A DNA stretch of 59,329 bases from an uncultured Bilophila sp. (GTDB taxonomy: Bacteria > Desulfobacterota > Desulfovibrionia > Desulfovibrionales > Desulfovibrionaceae): positions 1-59,329 of the forward strand of contig CABKMN010000010.1 of assembly GCA_902373525.1 (NCBI GenBank). Reading direction: 5' to 3'. Under the pieces are notes generated by a model. It was not told the origin of the DNA and did not search any database. It saw nothing but the letters and a program-made list of their open reading frames with translations. Below are positions 16,517 to 24,867 of this stretch, piece by piece; within the stretch, counting starts at the first letter, position 1, and each line of letters opens with the position of its first letter. A program made the position numbers and the translations under genes.

Positions 16517-17092
16517 ATGAAAAGTAATTTATCTTCTTTTGCTGACAAAGGTCAACTTGAAAAGAAGATACCAACTAAACATACAAAACGAAATTGGAAA
16601 CAACACTTTGATTTTATTTATAAAAATTTTATCGATATAGCATCTTCAAAGGAGGTTAAACCCACAAACAAAGGTTTTGTGGAATTTATTGGCATCACCA
16701 TAGGAAAATTCGGAAAATGGTCCAAAGGACAATGGCCGAGCGCTGAGGACCTTGAAGCCCTCCATAAAAAGATGGGATTTTCATACTCCTGGCTGGTGAC
16801 GGGGACTGGCGATCCGTTTGATGAAGATGCGTCCGCCCATGCCGATACGTCGGATACTGCGGCCCTGCATGCCAGAATAGCCGAACTTGAGCATGAAATC
16901 GGCAGACTGAGAGAAGCGCTGCTGTCCGCACATGAAGCGAACACGGAGATGGGGAAGGCGAACGCGAGGTTGAGCGAGAGGCTCGCCAAGCGGGACGAGG
17001 AGGCTGAGGGGGGCCTTGCGCAATCGCGAGGAGATGCCCTTGGTGTTCCGCAGGCTGGCCGCCGATCTGCAGATTGTTCCAGTAAAAACTGA
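16517..17092 (+). CDS. CI-type phage repressor without peptidase domain
   Basis: The 191-residue protein has an N-terminal DNA-binding domain like the phage CI repressor family (residues about 20-95: GFVEFIGITIGKFGKWSKGQ and FSYSWLVTGTGDPFDED). The rest is a heptad-like coiled coil (ARIAELEHEIGRLREALLSA) rather than the S24/LexA peptidase of normal SOS-cleaved repressors. The first 190 bases of the gene are AT-rich and the last 230 GC-rich, which suggests a fusion of two modules. ATG 16,517 follows AAGGAAACTCACT. The divergent position next to the early operon supports a repressor role. How it would be inactivated is open. Confidence 0.7.
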   Translation: MKSNLSSFADKGQLEKKIPTKHTKRNWKQHFDFIYKNFIDIASSKEVKPTNKGFVEFIGITIGKFGKWSKGQWPSAEDLEALHKKMGFSYSWLVTGTGDPFDEDASAHADTSDTAALHARIAELEHEIGRLREALLSAHEANTEMGKANARLSERLAKRDEEAEGGLAQSRGDALGVPQAGRRSADCSSKN

Positions 17093-17117
17093 GGCCGGGA
17101 TTCGTCCCGGCCTTTTT
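17093..17117 (+). terminator. Intrinsic terminator after repressor
   Basis: GGCCGGGA-TTCG-TCCCGGCC with five T residues follows the repressor stop directly. It separates the rightward repressor unit from the end of the leftward late operon at 17,130. Confidence 0.92.
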
Positions 17118-17129
17118 CAGTCTGCCGAC

Positions 17130-17747
17130 TCAGGCGGCAGCTGCCGCCCCAACCTCCGGCCACCCCGCCCCGATGTCGTAGTCGTCAAGCGCGGCGAGGT
17201 TCCCGGCTTCGGCGAGCCGTTTTACGGCATCCTTGTGCGTCCATGCCGCCGTGTAGTGGGCGGAAATCCATGCCGTAGCCTTCTGCCCGAGCGCCTGTGC
17301 CTGTGCGCCGGTGAGCGGGTGGGTCACGTCCTCCTGATCCCGGAAGCCGACGGTCGTTTCCGCGTCACCGGCGGCATCCAGCATCATGCCCGAGGTGCCC
17401 ACGCCGATGACGTTTGTGATGTCCCGCTCGTTGCGCAGCTGCACCGTGCCATTGCCGTCCGGGAATGCGTACGGCATCCCCGCCGCGATGCGGGCGTCGC
17501 GCTCTGAGCTGATGCGGGCCGCCATCCAGTCGGCGTAGCCTTCGGGAATGGCAGCCAGCCGCCACCGCACGTTCTCGGCGTCCCACGTCCAGCATCCGGG
17601 CTGCCACGGCTCCGGAGCCGGAGCATCGAGCAGCCGGGCAATCTGCGCGTTCCAGAGGTGGCAGGTCCAGCCTGGGCCACGGACGCATTCGTCCAGCGCC
17701 GTGACGCCGACAAGCTGCGCCAGTCCTTCGGTATCGATGAGAATCAT
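17130..17747 (-). CDS. Tail fibre assembly-like protein (DUF4376 type)
   Basis: The 205-residue protein is the last gene of the late operon, directly behind the tail fibre. The C-terminal half (RDARIAAGMPYAFPDGNGTV, then QLRNERDITNV) has the pattern of DUF4376, found in tail fibre assembly and fibre-tip proteins. The N-terminal part is a small Trp-rich domain (PGCWTWDAENVRWRL). It starts after AGGAGGAAAC, nine bases behind the fibre stop. It may help fold the fibre or be part of the tip. Confidence 0.7.
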   Translation of the reverse strand: MILIDTEGLAQLVGVTALDECVRGPGWTCHLWNAQIARLLDAPAPEPWQPGCWTWDAENVRWRLAAIPEGYADWMAARISSERDARIAAGMPYAFPDGNGTVQLRNERDITNVIGVGTSGMMLDAAGDAETTVGFRDQEDVTHPLTGAQAQALGQKATAWISAHYTAAWTHKDAVKRLAEAGNLAALDDYDIGAGWPEVGAAAAA

Positions 17748-17755
17748 GTTTCCTC

Positions 17756-19501
17756 CTAGAGTTTGGCCGTCAGGGCTATCGGCGACGTGCTGCCGTTGTA
17801 CTCGGCGACCAAAAAAGATTTCGTTTGCGGATCGTACTCAGCGTCGACAAAGCTGTTAAAGGTGACGAGGAACGGCAGTTCCGTCCATTCAGACCAGAAG
17901 ACCCCGGCGGCGTCTGCGGAGACGGTTCCAAAAACGATTTTTGGGAAGGCGGTTTCCCTTGCGGCGATGACGAGAGCTACGGAGCTTTCGGAAAGTACAA
18001 GGAGCGCCATGCGGTCGTTATGATCGTCACCCCAATGGAAGCCAACGGTATTGACGATGCCGACGCCTCTGGTTTTCAGCGTGCCGTTTTCCAGAGCGAC
18101 CAGCCGCCAGAACACGGCGCTGTCGTCTCCCACCCAGCAGACCAGCGCAAGATCGTCGCGCAGGAACCGGACCATGGAACTGAACGGCTTCACGTTGAAG
18201 GTGGACGAATACTCCACATTGGAAAGCAGGACCGGAGTTGAGGGGGTGCAGTCGTAGGCGTAAAGGCGTCGCGGAGGCTCGGGCGACATCCCGGCGAACA
18301 GAGCCTTTCCCTTGCGCATGTCTGCGTTCTTGTAATGGATGTACGATAGCCATTTGCTATTTGAGACGGAGGATGAGACGGTGTCGATCTCGACTCTTCC
18401 TCTGGAAATGCCGATGCTGTCGCTCGAAACGGAGAGCCGGGAGCACGACGTGCTGTGGCGCGCCGGACTGCTGTTGATGTAGTCGCCGTAAAACACCATG
18501 CCGGACGTTTCCGACTCCATGCATACGGAAAACAGGTTGTGTGAGCTGTTTAGCCCCGTCAGCAACGCCTTGGCCTCGCCGAACGTCACGGCGCCGTCCG
18601 CGCCGATGTCGAGGAAGATATAATAAATGACGTTGCTATATCTCCAGAAAAGAGCTGCACGCGTTTCATGAATTTTGACAAGCGAATGGGCGTAGACACC
18701 CGGATCGCCGTACGTGCGGGTCGAGATGGGGCCGGGAACCAGCGTTCCCGCCGCCCACTTCAGAAAGCATGCCGACGGGATGTAACTTTTGGTCCAGCAG
18801 GCGAGGAAGCCGCCGTTCATGGCCCGGAGCTCCAAAAAATCCACTCCCTTGTTGTCGAGCAGAATCAGCGGGGTGTCGATGATCAACGACTGGGAGCCGG
18901 GTGCGGACCGGGTGGCAAGCCAGCTCCAGACGCCCCCGGACTCGACGGCGAAGACGACCGAGGCCCCCCGCGCCGGAATGGTCCCGACGGCGTTTCCGGA
19001 GGCATCGAACACCCGAACGGGCACGTCCCCGCCATTGAGCAGCAGGTGGCTTTTGAGCGCGCCGCTTCCGTCCGCATAGTCCGGCAGGGTGACGGACGAG
19101 GCGGTGTAGTCTGTGGGCGTCAGCGCATACACGCCCCGCGCGGGGTCGGGCAGGACCGCGCCGCCCGGAGGCAGAACCAGCGGCGTGAGATCGGTTCTGT
19201 CAAACAGGCCGGCCATGTCGGCCCTGAGCGCGACGTGTTCCGCATTCAGTTCGTCGGTGATCCCGACGGCCTTGACGATTTCGGTCAAAGCGGAGTTCTT
19301 CGCCGCTTCAATGAGCGCGAGCGCCTGCTCTCCGGCTTCCGCCCCTGCTTCCAGCACGTCGAACACCGTCGCCTGCCCGCCGACGGCCTCCACGGCCTTG
19401 GCGAGCATCACGAGGTCTTCCGGGGTTGCCGCGTCCGTGACCGAGGCCATCCGCGCCTGAATGGCGGCGATCTGCGTTTTCATGGAGTGCGAAAAAGCCA
19501 T
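17756..19501 (-). CDS. Tail fibre / receptor-binding protein candidate
   Basis: The 581-residue protein starts with about 90 helical residues (IQAARMAS-like coiled stretch with many Ala), which could join the tail, and then has a long beta-rich part with repeated Trp/Tyr/Phe-rich strands (residues about 190-581) such as YSNVIYYIFLDIGADGAVTF and SVALVIAARETAFPKIVFGT. The beta part looks like a propeller or similar fold made of repeated blades. I recognise no family. Place in the operon (between tail proteins and the assembly-like gene) and shape suggest receptor binding. Base composition is lower in GC in the middle, as is common for swapped fibre tips. Confidence 0.6.
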   Translation of the reverse strand: MAFSHSMKTQIAAIQARMASVTDAATPEDLVMLAKAVEAVGGQATVFDVLEAGAEAGEQALALIEAAKNSALTEIVKAVGITDELNAEHVALRADMAGLFDRTDLTPLVLPPGGAVLPDPARGVYALTPTDYTASSVTLPDYADGSGALKSHLLLNGGDVPVRVFDASGNAVGTIPARGASVVFAVESGGVWSWLATRSAPGSQSLIIDTPLILLDNKGVDFLELRAMNGGFLACWTKSYIPSACFLKWAAGTLVPGPISTRTYGDPGVYAHSLVKIHETRAALFWRYSNVIYYIFLDIGADGAVTFGEAKALLTGLNSSHNLFSVCMESETSGMVFYGDYINSSPARHSTSCSRLSVSSDSIGISRGRVEIDTVSSSVSNSKWLSYIHYKNADMRKGKALFAGMSPEPPRRLYAYDCTPSTPVLLSNVEYSSTFNVKPFSSMVRFLRDDLALVCWVGDDSAVFWRLVALENGTLKTRGVGIVNTVGFHWGDDHNDRMALLVLSESSVALVIAARETAFPKIVFGTVSADAAGVFWSEWTELPFLVTFNSFVDAEYDPQTKSFLVAEYNGSTSPIALTAKL

Positions 19502-19510
19502 ACTCTTCTC

Positions 19511-19819
19511 CTAAATGTCGAGCCCGAGCAGCTGATTGAGCCGCATGAGCCGTATTTTTCCGTCAATGTCCGCCCGCTGCGCATCCAACGCCTGCCGCAC
19601 GGCGTCCACCGTCGAGTTCATGGAGGCCGAAACCTCTTCCCGGGTCGCGTCGAACTCCGTCCGGGCCTCGGCGATGGCGGCCTCGACCGAGGCCACCGCG
19701 TCGCCCACCGCCGTATCGACGGTTCCGAACGCCTCACGGACGCGCAGCACGTCGTCTTCGAGCCGGTTTTCAGGGTGCGGAAGCGGAAGTTGCAGGACGG
19801 GAGTGCGTTCGTCGAACAT
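19511..19819 (-). CDS. Coiled-coil tail protein, hypothetical
   Basis: The 102-residue protein is nearly all helix after residue 25: TAVGDAVASVEAAIAEARTE and DATREEVSASMNSTVDAVRQ. This suggests a trimeric coiled coil. The first 20 residues are Pro/Leu-rich (TPVLQLPLPHPENRLEDD). It overlaps the upstream gene by one base and precedes the fibre gene. It may connect the fibre to the baseplate. The N-terminal half of the fibre protein is similarly helical. Confidence 0.6.
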   Translation of the reverse strand: MFDERTPVLQLPLPHPENRLEDDVLRVREAFGTVDTAVGDAVASVEAAIAEARTEFDATREEVSASMNSTVDAVRQALDAQRADIDGKIRLMRLNQLLGLDI

Positions 19820-21027
19820 CAGATCACCATGACCCGCAGGTTTTTGACGCTCGGCCTCGCCAGTGAAGTGCCCGTCAGCGTCAGCTTGACCCTGACGGTA
19901 TCCACATCGACGATGGAAGCGCTGTAGCCGTATTCCCGGTAGCCGTCGTCCAGCGGCGTGGAGCCGTCCGCATCCATCGCCGCATAGGTCCCGGAATCGC
20001 CGCTAAGACTCGGCGTCACGGAGGCTCCGGAGGGAATGGCGGCGTCGAACAGCAGCCGGACCCGGGTGCCGCCCGTGGCCACGATGGCGCGGGCGACATA
20101 GTCCGCCGTCTGCCTGGCCGCGCCGTGGATGAGCTGCGCCCCGGGCCAGAGCACGGGACTCAGCTTTTCGCTGCCGAGTAGCCGGGCCGTGACTGCCACG
20201 TCTCCGGTGAGCGGTTCGGCAAAGCGCACGGGCTGTCCCTGCGCCACCGTCAGCATGGTTTTGCCCGAGTCCGGCAAGGTCAGCCGGTATTCGACGCGGG
20301 TCGCCGCTCCGGGTTCCTCGGCCAACGAAGTCAACAACATGTCGCTGGCTCCGCTGACGGCCACTGTGCCCAACTCCACCGTTTCCTCGACGGTTTCGTA
20401 ATGCGCGCGCAGCAGCCGGAACGCGAGGTCCTTCGACTGGTGCGCCGTCCACGTTGAAGCGTTGCTTGAAGAAAGCAGGACGCCGATCTGGTACGGCTGC
20501 TGCGCGACGTGCTGCTGGAGAATGGGGTCGAACTCGGACAGCTCGGCGATGGCAACCGCGTTGCCCGGCGTGTCGCTCAGGACGGCGACGGCGTATTCGG
20601 TACCCGCGACGACGGCCACCGGCGAGTCGAACAGTATCCGTGTATGCCCGCCGCCGGTCACCACGATGTCCTCCGGTTCGACGCGCCCTGTCCCGAGAAT
20701 GGTCCGGGTGGGAAACCCGTTGCTGGTTTCGCGGAGTTGCACCGTCACCGGGCCGTCCTTTTCGGTGAAGAAAAGATCGACCCCAGCGATCTGCATGGCC
20801 TCGTCCACAGTAAAGGTCTGGGCCAGTGGGTCGTACTGATACCACGTCGTCACTCGGGTCGTGACCTGCTGGAGGACGTCCGTCACCAGCGTGCCGAGAC
20901 CCACGAACTGCGCTTCGGCGCGCGCTCCGCCCTGTCCTTCAAAGGTCACCGCCTTGGTCCCGGAAGGGACGCTCGCGGGGATGGTGAACATCCCGGAAAC
21001 CTTTCCGTTTTTGTCTGCCGTCAACAT
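19819..21027 (-). CDS. Tail protein, C-terminal half of split DUF4815-type protein
   Basis: The 402-residue product reads like the C-terminal part of the long DUF4815-type tail proteins: GMFTIPASVPSGTKAV, AQTFTVDEAMQIAGVDLFFT, QPYQIGVLLSSSNASTWTAH, then DLAFRLLRAHY. It is beta-rich. The upstream protein ends with an amber stop, and this ATG lies one codon later in the same frame (TAG-CGC-ATG). A GGAG site six bases before the ATG would allow restart. Either the protein is naturally made in two parts, or an amber mutation has split one gene. Confidence 0.7.
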   Translation of the reverse strand: MLTADKNGKVSGMFTIPASVPSGTKAVTFEGQGGARAEAQFVGLGTLVTDVLQQVTTRVTTWYQYDPLAQTFTVDEAMQIAGVDLFFTEKDGPVTVQLRETSNGFPTRTILGTGRVEPEDIVVTGGGHTRILFDSPVAVVAGTEYAVAVLSDTPGNAVAIAELSEFDPILQQHVAQQPYQIGVLLSSSNASTWTAHQSKDLAFRLLRAHYETVEETVELGTVAVSGASDMLLTSLAEEPGAATRVEYRLTLPDSGKTMLTVAQGQPVRFAEPLTGDVAVTARLLGSEKLSPVLWPGAQLIHGAARQTADYVARAIVATGGTRVRLLFDAAIPSGASVTPSLSGDSGTYAAMDADGSTPLDDGYREYGYSASIVDVDTVRVKLTLTGTSLARPSVKNLRVMVI

Positions 21028-21030
21028 GCG

Positions 21031-23022
21031 CTACTCCAGGGTTACGGGTTCCGCTTCGACTTCGATGCCGTCGAACATGACCCGGACAAGGTTTTCGCCG
21101 GCTCCGAACCCCTCCACGTCGAACCGAACGTCGATCCGGCGCAGATAGTCGATGTCCGTCTTGATCTGATTCGCCAGTCTGGTCGTCGTGGAACTCTTCG
21201 TGCTGCTGCGGTTGCCGTGCCCCTTGGTCAGGGCTATGGTCGCAGGGCTTGTCCACATGCTCCGGTATTCGGTCCAGCGGTCGACGGCGGGCGTCAGGAC
21301 CGCCTTTCCCTGCGTCAGGGCAAAAGCCTGATACGGATTGACCTTCATGCTTCCCGTCCGCAGCGGCTGCGTCACGGCGTAAGTGTAGGAAACGGGCAGG
21401 CTTCTGGGCTTCTTCACATCGTTCCCGACCCCCGAGGCGACAATCCCCACCACAGGTAGGGTCAGCTCGCCGTCAACCACGGCGGCGGTCTGTTCCACGC
21501 CCTGATCACGCTGGCTGTCGTCGATGAACGGGTCCACGAACAACCCTTTTTTCGCCCCGGCCTCGCGGGTGGCGATGTCCGACTCCAGCCGCTGCCGGGC
21601 GACTTCCTGCCGCACGGATTCAATTTCCTGCGCCAGCGCGAGGATGTCGCTGTTCGGCACGATGCGATCACCGTCGTTTCTGACGGTCCGGTCAGCGGTC
21701 CATGTCTGCAGCACGGAGGCGAGACCGAGCAGACCCTGCGGGACCATCGGGGCGCGGGGCGTACCGGTGGTGGAGACGCCCGTCAGCCAAGTCAGCACGC
21801 CTTCCGTATCCATCGCCAGCGTGTCGATGCGCGGCAGCATCTGGTTGTAGCTGTAGCGGACGAGCGTCCCGGACACGGCGTCGGAAACCGTGAAGCCGGT
21901 TTCGTCCCACGAATCGGGGGCTACGGTGAGTAGGTGCCGGAACGTGATTTCGTAGGTGCTTCCCGTAGCCGGTTCCGCGCCGGACAGGGACCAATCCACT
22001 GCATTGGCCTTGAGCGCGTAGTCGCTTCCCTGCACGTACAGCGTCTCCCCCTGCCGTACGGACAGAATTTCGACCACACTCGTAATCGGAATGGTGTCCG
22101 AACAGTTCGAGAAAGCCCCGTGCGTCAGCGTCGCGGAAGACTGCTTCGTGATGCTGACGTTCGTGATGTTCCTGAGCGGCGGGAAGGAGACGTCCACCCG
22201 CTGCGTCCCACCCGCGGCCTGCTGCCCCTCGTTCTCAATGAAACGCAGCTCCGGCAGGGCGTTGTGGATCACCCGGCGGGAGGTCGGCAAGTCGACCCCG
22301 AACCCGTTCACCCGCGCCCGGCCCTCCTTCAGATTATAGACCTGCCGCCCGTCGGAAGTGTCGCTGTCCTGCAGCAGGGTCAGCCCGGAAACGATGTAGC
22401 TTCCGCCGGTCGCGTCGCGGTCGTAGCCCGCCAGCGCCTGCGTCACCGCGGACAGGTTGGGCGGCGTCTCCTTCGAGCGGACCACCCCGTCGTCCACCGC
22501 GTAAACGGGGTAGAAATCGCCCGCATGACCGTCCCCGGCATACCCCCACGCGACCGCCACCTGAAGACGGGCCGCGCCGGGCAGTCCCTCGGCCTTCGAG
22601 CCTTTCGCGGGGTTGTACAGCTTCGGGTCCTCAAGCTCGGTGACGACGCGCCGGGTCAGGTACAGGCCCACGTTCACCGTGCCCCGCACCGGAATGGTAA
22701 AGCGGGCCTGCGGGACCCCGCGCACGGCGCCGGAGGCGTATACTTCGCCGTTCTGGGCGGTCACCTCCCCCGTCTCGTGATCGACCACGATCTGGGCGTC
22801 GCGGATGACGTCCCCGTCCTTGAACAGCGCGTCCGCGATTTTCTTGATCCGCTGGCGCAACCCCGTCTGCACCTCGTTCTGTTCCGCCCCCTGCCCGAAG
22901 TTGCCGTCGCGGTACAACAGCTCCTCGTAATTGTCGTTTTCATTGAACCTGTTGTAATAGTTGACCAGATCGATTCCGAGGGCGTTGTCCGCCGCCGTCC
23001 TGCCGGTAATGAGGGAATCCAC
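21031..23022 (-). CDS. DUF4815-type tail protein (N-terminal part)
   Basis: The 663-residue product has the DUF4815 pattern from its start: NALGIDLVNYYNRFNENDNY, ELLYRDGNFGQGAEQNEVQT and IKKIADALFKDGDVIRDAQI. Such proteins occur in the baseplate/fibre region of phages with contractile tails. The C-terminus stops at FDGIEVEAEPVTLE with TAG, and the same frame goes on after one codon into the next gene. It follows the small tail gene 23,032-23,568 by nine bases. Its exact position in the virion is unknown; a baseplate-attached fibre or spike adaptor is my guess. Confidence 0.75.
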   Translation of the reverse strand: MDSLITGRTAADNALGIDLVNYYNRFNENDNYEELLYRDGNFGQGAEQNEVQTGLRQRIKKIADALFKDGDVIRDAQIVVDHETGEVTAQNGEVYASGAVRGVPQARFTIPVRGTVNVGLYLTRRVVTELEDPKLYNPAKGSKAEGLPGAARLQVAVAWGYAGDGHAGDFYPVYAVDDGVVRSKETPPNLSAVTQALAGYDRDATGGSYIVSGLTLLQDSDTSDGRQVYNLKEGRARVNGFGVDLPTSRRVIHNALPELRFIENEGQQAAGGTQRVDVSFPPLRNITNVSITKQSSATLTHGAFSNCSDTIPITSVVEILSVRQGETLYVQGSDYALKANAVDWSLSGAEPATGSTYEITFRHLLTVAPDSWDETGFTVSDAVSGTLVRYSYNQMLPRIDTLAMDTEGVLTWLTGVSTTGTPRAPMVPQGLLGLASVLQTWTADRTVRNDGDRIVPNSDILALAQEIESVRQEVARQRLESDIATREAGAKKGLFVDPFIDDSQRDQGVEQTAAVVDGELTLPVVGIVASGVGNDVKKPRSLPVSYTYAVTQPLRTGSMKVNPYQAFALTQGKAVLTPAVDRWTEYRSMWTSPATIALTKGHGNRSSTKSSTTTRLANQIKTDIDYLRRIDVRFDVEGFGAGENLVRVMFDGIEVEAEPVTLE

Positions 23023-23031
23023 GGAAACCTC

Positions 23032-23568
23032 CTAGAGAGCCAGAACAAATTCTTCGGTGTGCCGCTTGGACGCCGACCGCACGATCACATCCTCCTTGTC
23101 CAAAGCCTGCGCCGCGACCATGATCCCCGGATCGGACACCTCTCCGGGCAGGAAATACCGCTGCCCCGGAGGCAGCCCCGCATCCGTCCGCGAACCCGAA
23201 AACAGGGCCAGTTCCCGGATCGTGTGCCCAATGGCGTCCCCGAAGTCATACTTCACTTGCAAATAGAGGTTCGGCGTCGGCTCGGCGACGAGCTGATAGC
23301 GTTCCGTCAGCACCTGCCCGTCCTGCCCCTTGCCGACAGGCACCACTATGTCGCCCGTTTCGGATTTCACCGCAAAGCTCGCCTGCGTCACCAGCCTGCG
23401 CCCCACTTCGGATACAAGGCCCGTAGCCGCGTCATAGCTCGGGATGCCGGACGGGTCTTCATCCCATTCGGGCCTACCGACGCCCCAGGCCAGATGCAGG
23501 GGCTTTTCCATGAGCGCCTTGAGCAGGGCGGCTCTGCCGGACTGCGACAGTGTTGCCAGATTCGACAT
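23032..23568 (-). CDS. Tail-associated protein, hypothetical
   Basis: The 178-residue protein has a short helical start (LATLSQSGRAALLKALMEKP) and a beta-rich body with LHLAWGVGRPEWDED, YDFGDAIGHTIRELALFSGS and GQRYFLPGEVSDPGIMV. The pattern recalls tail-collar/fibre N-terminal domains, where the LAWG and G..IRE.A.F stretches recur, but I cannot assign it firmly. It lies between the gpI-like gene and the DUF4815 protein, so it is most likely part of the baseplate-fibre junction. Confidence 0.6.
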   Translation of the reverse strand: MSNLATLSQSGRAALLKALMEKPLHLAWGVGRPEWDEDPSGIPSYDAATGLVSEVGRRLVTQASFAVKSETGDIVVPVGKGQDGQVLTERYQLVAEPTPNLYLQVKYDFGDAIGHTIRELALFSGSRTDAGLPPGQRYFLPGEVSDPGIMVAAQALDKEDVIVRSASKRHTEEFVLAL

Positions 23569-23580
23569 GGTTTCTCCTTG

Positions 23581-24867
23581 TTACCAGACCGTCCCGCTCC
23601 ACGGCGAGACGCTCCAGAGGGTTGGTTCGTGTTCAAAATCCGTTGCGAACCGTAGTATCGGCGGATACGGCGTCCAGCGGCGGGCATCCCAGCTTCCGCT
23701 CCACGGACGCTCCGGGTAGAGCGTCAAAAGCGAGCCTCGCAAGTCCTCTCCGAAGCCCGCGAGGGTGGATACAAGTTCTCCGCCGAGAAGCCGAAAACGC
23801 GGCTCCAGCTCCCGGGCGTCGGTGCAGGCGGAGAAAGGGCCTTTACCCTCGCTCCACGCGCTCGCGCCCCAGCTCCACGGCTCGTAGGAAAGGAGGCTTC
23901 CTCCCGTCCACACGCAGTTGACGTCGCCCCACGCCCCGCCTCCGGCATCCCCTTCCGACCACACAAGCTGTTCGCGGGCGACGTCACGGCCCATGAACGA
24001 CCACGGGGCCGCCTTCCTGCGGACAAGGCGTGATCCGAGTTCCCCGTGCACGAAGCCCGACGGCTGCGGGAACACCTCTGACCACGGCGCAAAGCTCCAT
24101 ATCCACGCGTCGACGTACCGGATCAGCCGGGAAACCACGTCTCCGCGCACGGCAAGGACACGGACGTCGGGAGACGCCGATCTGGCCGCATGGCGCGTTC
24201 CGAAGGACACGACCATCCCCGTCTCCGGGTCGACGACGCCGGTGTCGTCGGACCAGACGTAGTCGGACCATGCGCTGAACTCGGACCACACGATGCGCCT
24301 GCCGTCGTACAGGTCGTTGTACACGCGCCCAAGACGGCAGCGCACAGGCTGCATCTCCAGCGCGACCCGGTGCGCCAGCCGAGCGCGCTCCAGCGTATCC
24401 ACGTTGCGCAACCTGAGCTGGTACGTCGCCCAGTCCGGTCCCGGCCCGCCCTCCTCGATCTCCGCGTCAATCCCGAACAGCGCGAGCGCCGCCCGGATGC
24501 TCGCGGGCGTGCCCTTGATCCGGTGCCAGGGGATCGCGTCGCGGACGAGTTCGGCAAGCTGTTCGCGTGTGCTGGCGACTTCGCGGAAGTCGACATGGAA
24601 TTGCCACGCAAGCAGCTCCAGCTCCGCTTCCGAGAGCGGCGCGAGGCCGCCGGCGGATTCGGTCACTCGCCGGATGGGCGGCAGCATGGCGGGGACGTCA
24701 CTCCCTGCGGTGAGCGCGAGCCGGTGCCAGAGCAGCAGCCCCGGCGTACTGCCGACCACGCCGCGCAGAAGCGTTTCCAGCGCCGTCCCGGCAGCCCCGA
24801 ACGCAGGATCGCCGGAGAGGCCCGGCGTCAGCAGGGGCGAAACGCGCAGGTCTCCGAGCCTAATCAT
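23581..24867 (-). CDS. Phage tail protein I (P2 gpI-like)
   Basis: The 428-residue protein has the gpI pattern in its first 200 residues: LLWHRLALTAGSDVPAMLPP, LELLAWQFHVDFREVASTRE and IPWHRIKGTPASIRAALALF. gpI is a baseplate component of P2-like tails. The C-terminal 230 residues carry many W-S and W-G motifs (VWSEFSAWSDYVWSDD, SWGASAWSEGKGPF, PWSGSWDARRW), a Trp-rich extension not found in P2. I placed the start at ATG 24,867 with GGGGA seven bases before; the TTG six bases further is less likely. It overlaps the gpJ-like gene. Confidence 0.82.
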   Translation of the reverse strand: MIRLGDLRVSPLLTPGLSGDPAFGAAGTALETLLRGVVGSTPGLLLWHRLALTAGSDVPAMLPPIRRVTESAGGLAPLSEAELELLAWQFHVDFREVASTREQLAELVRDAIPWHRIKGTPASIRAALALFGIDAEIEEGGPGPDWATYQLRLRNVDTLERARLAHRVALEMQPVRCRLGRVYNDLYDGRRIVWSEFSAWSDYVWSDDTGVVDPETGMVVSFGTRHAARSASPDVRVLAVRGDVVSRLIRYVDAWIWSFAPWSEVFPQPSGFVHGELGSRLVRRKAAPWSFMGRDVAREQLVWSEGDAGGGAWGDVNCVWTGGSLLSYEPWSWGASAWSEGKGPFSACTDARELEPRFRLLGGELVSTLAGFGEDLRGSLLTLYPERPWSGSWDARRWTPYPPILRFATDFEHEPTLWSVSPWSGTVW

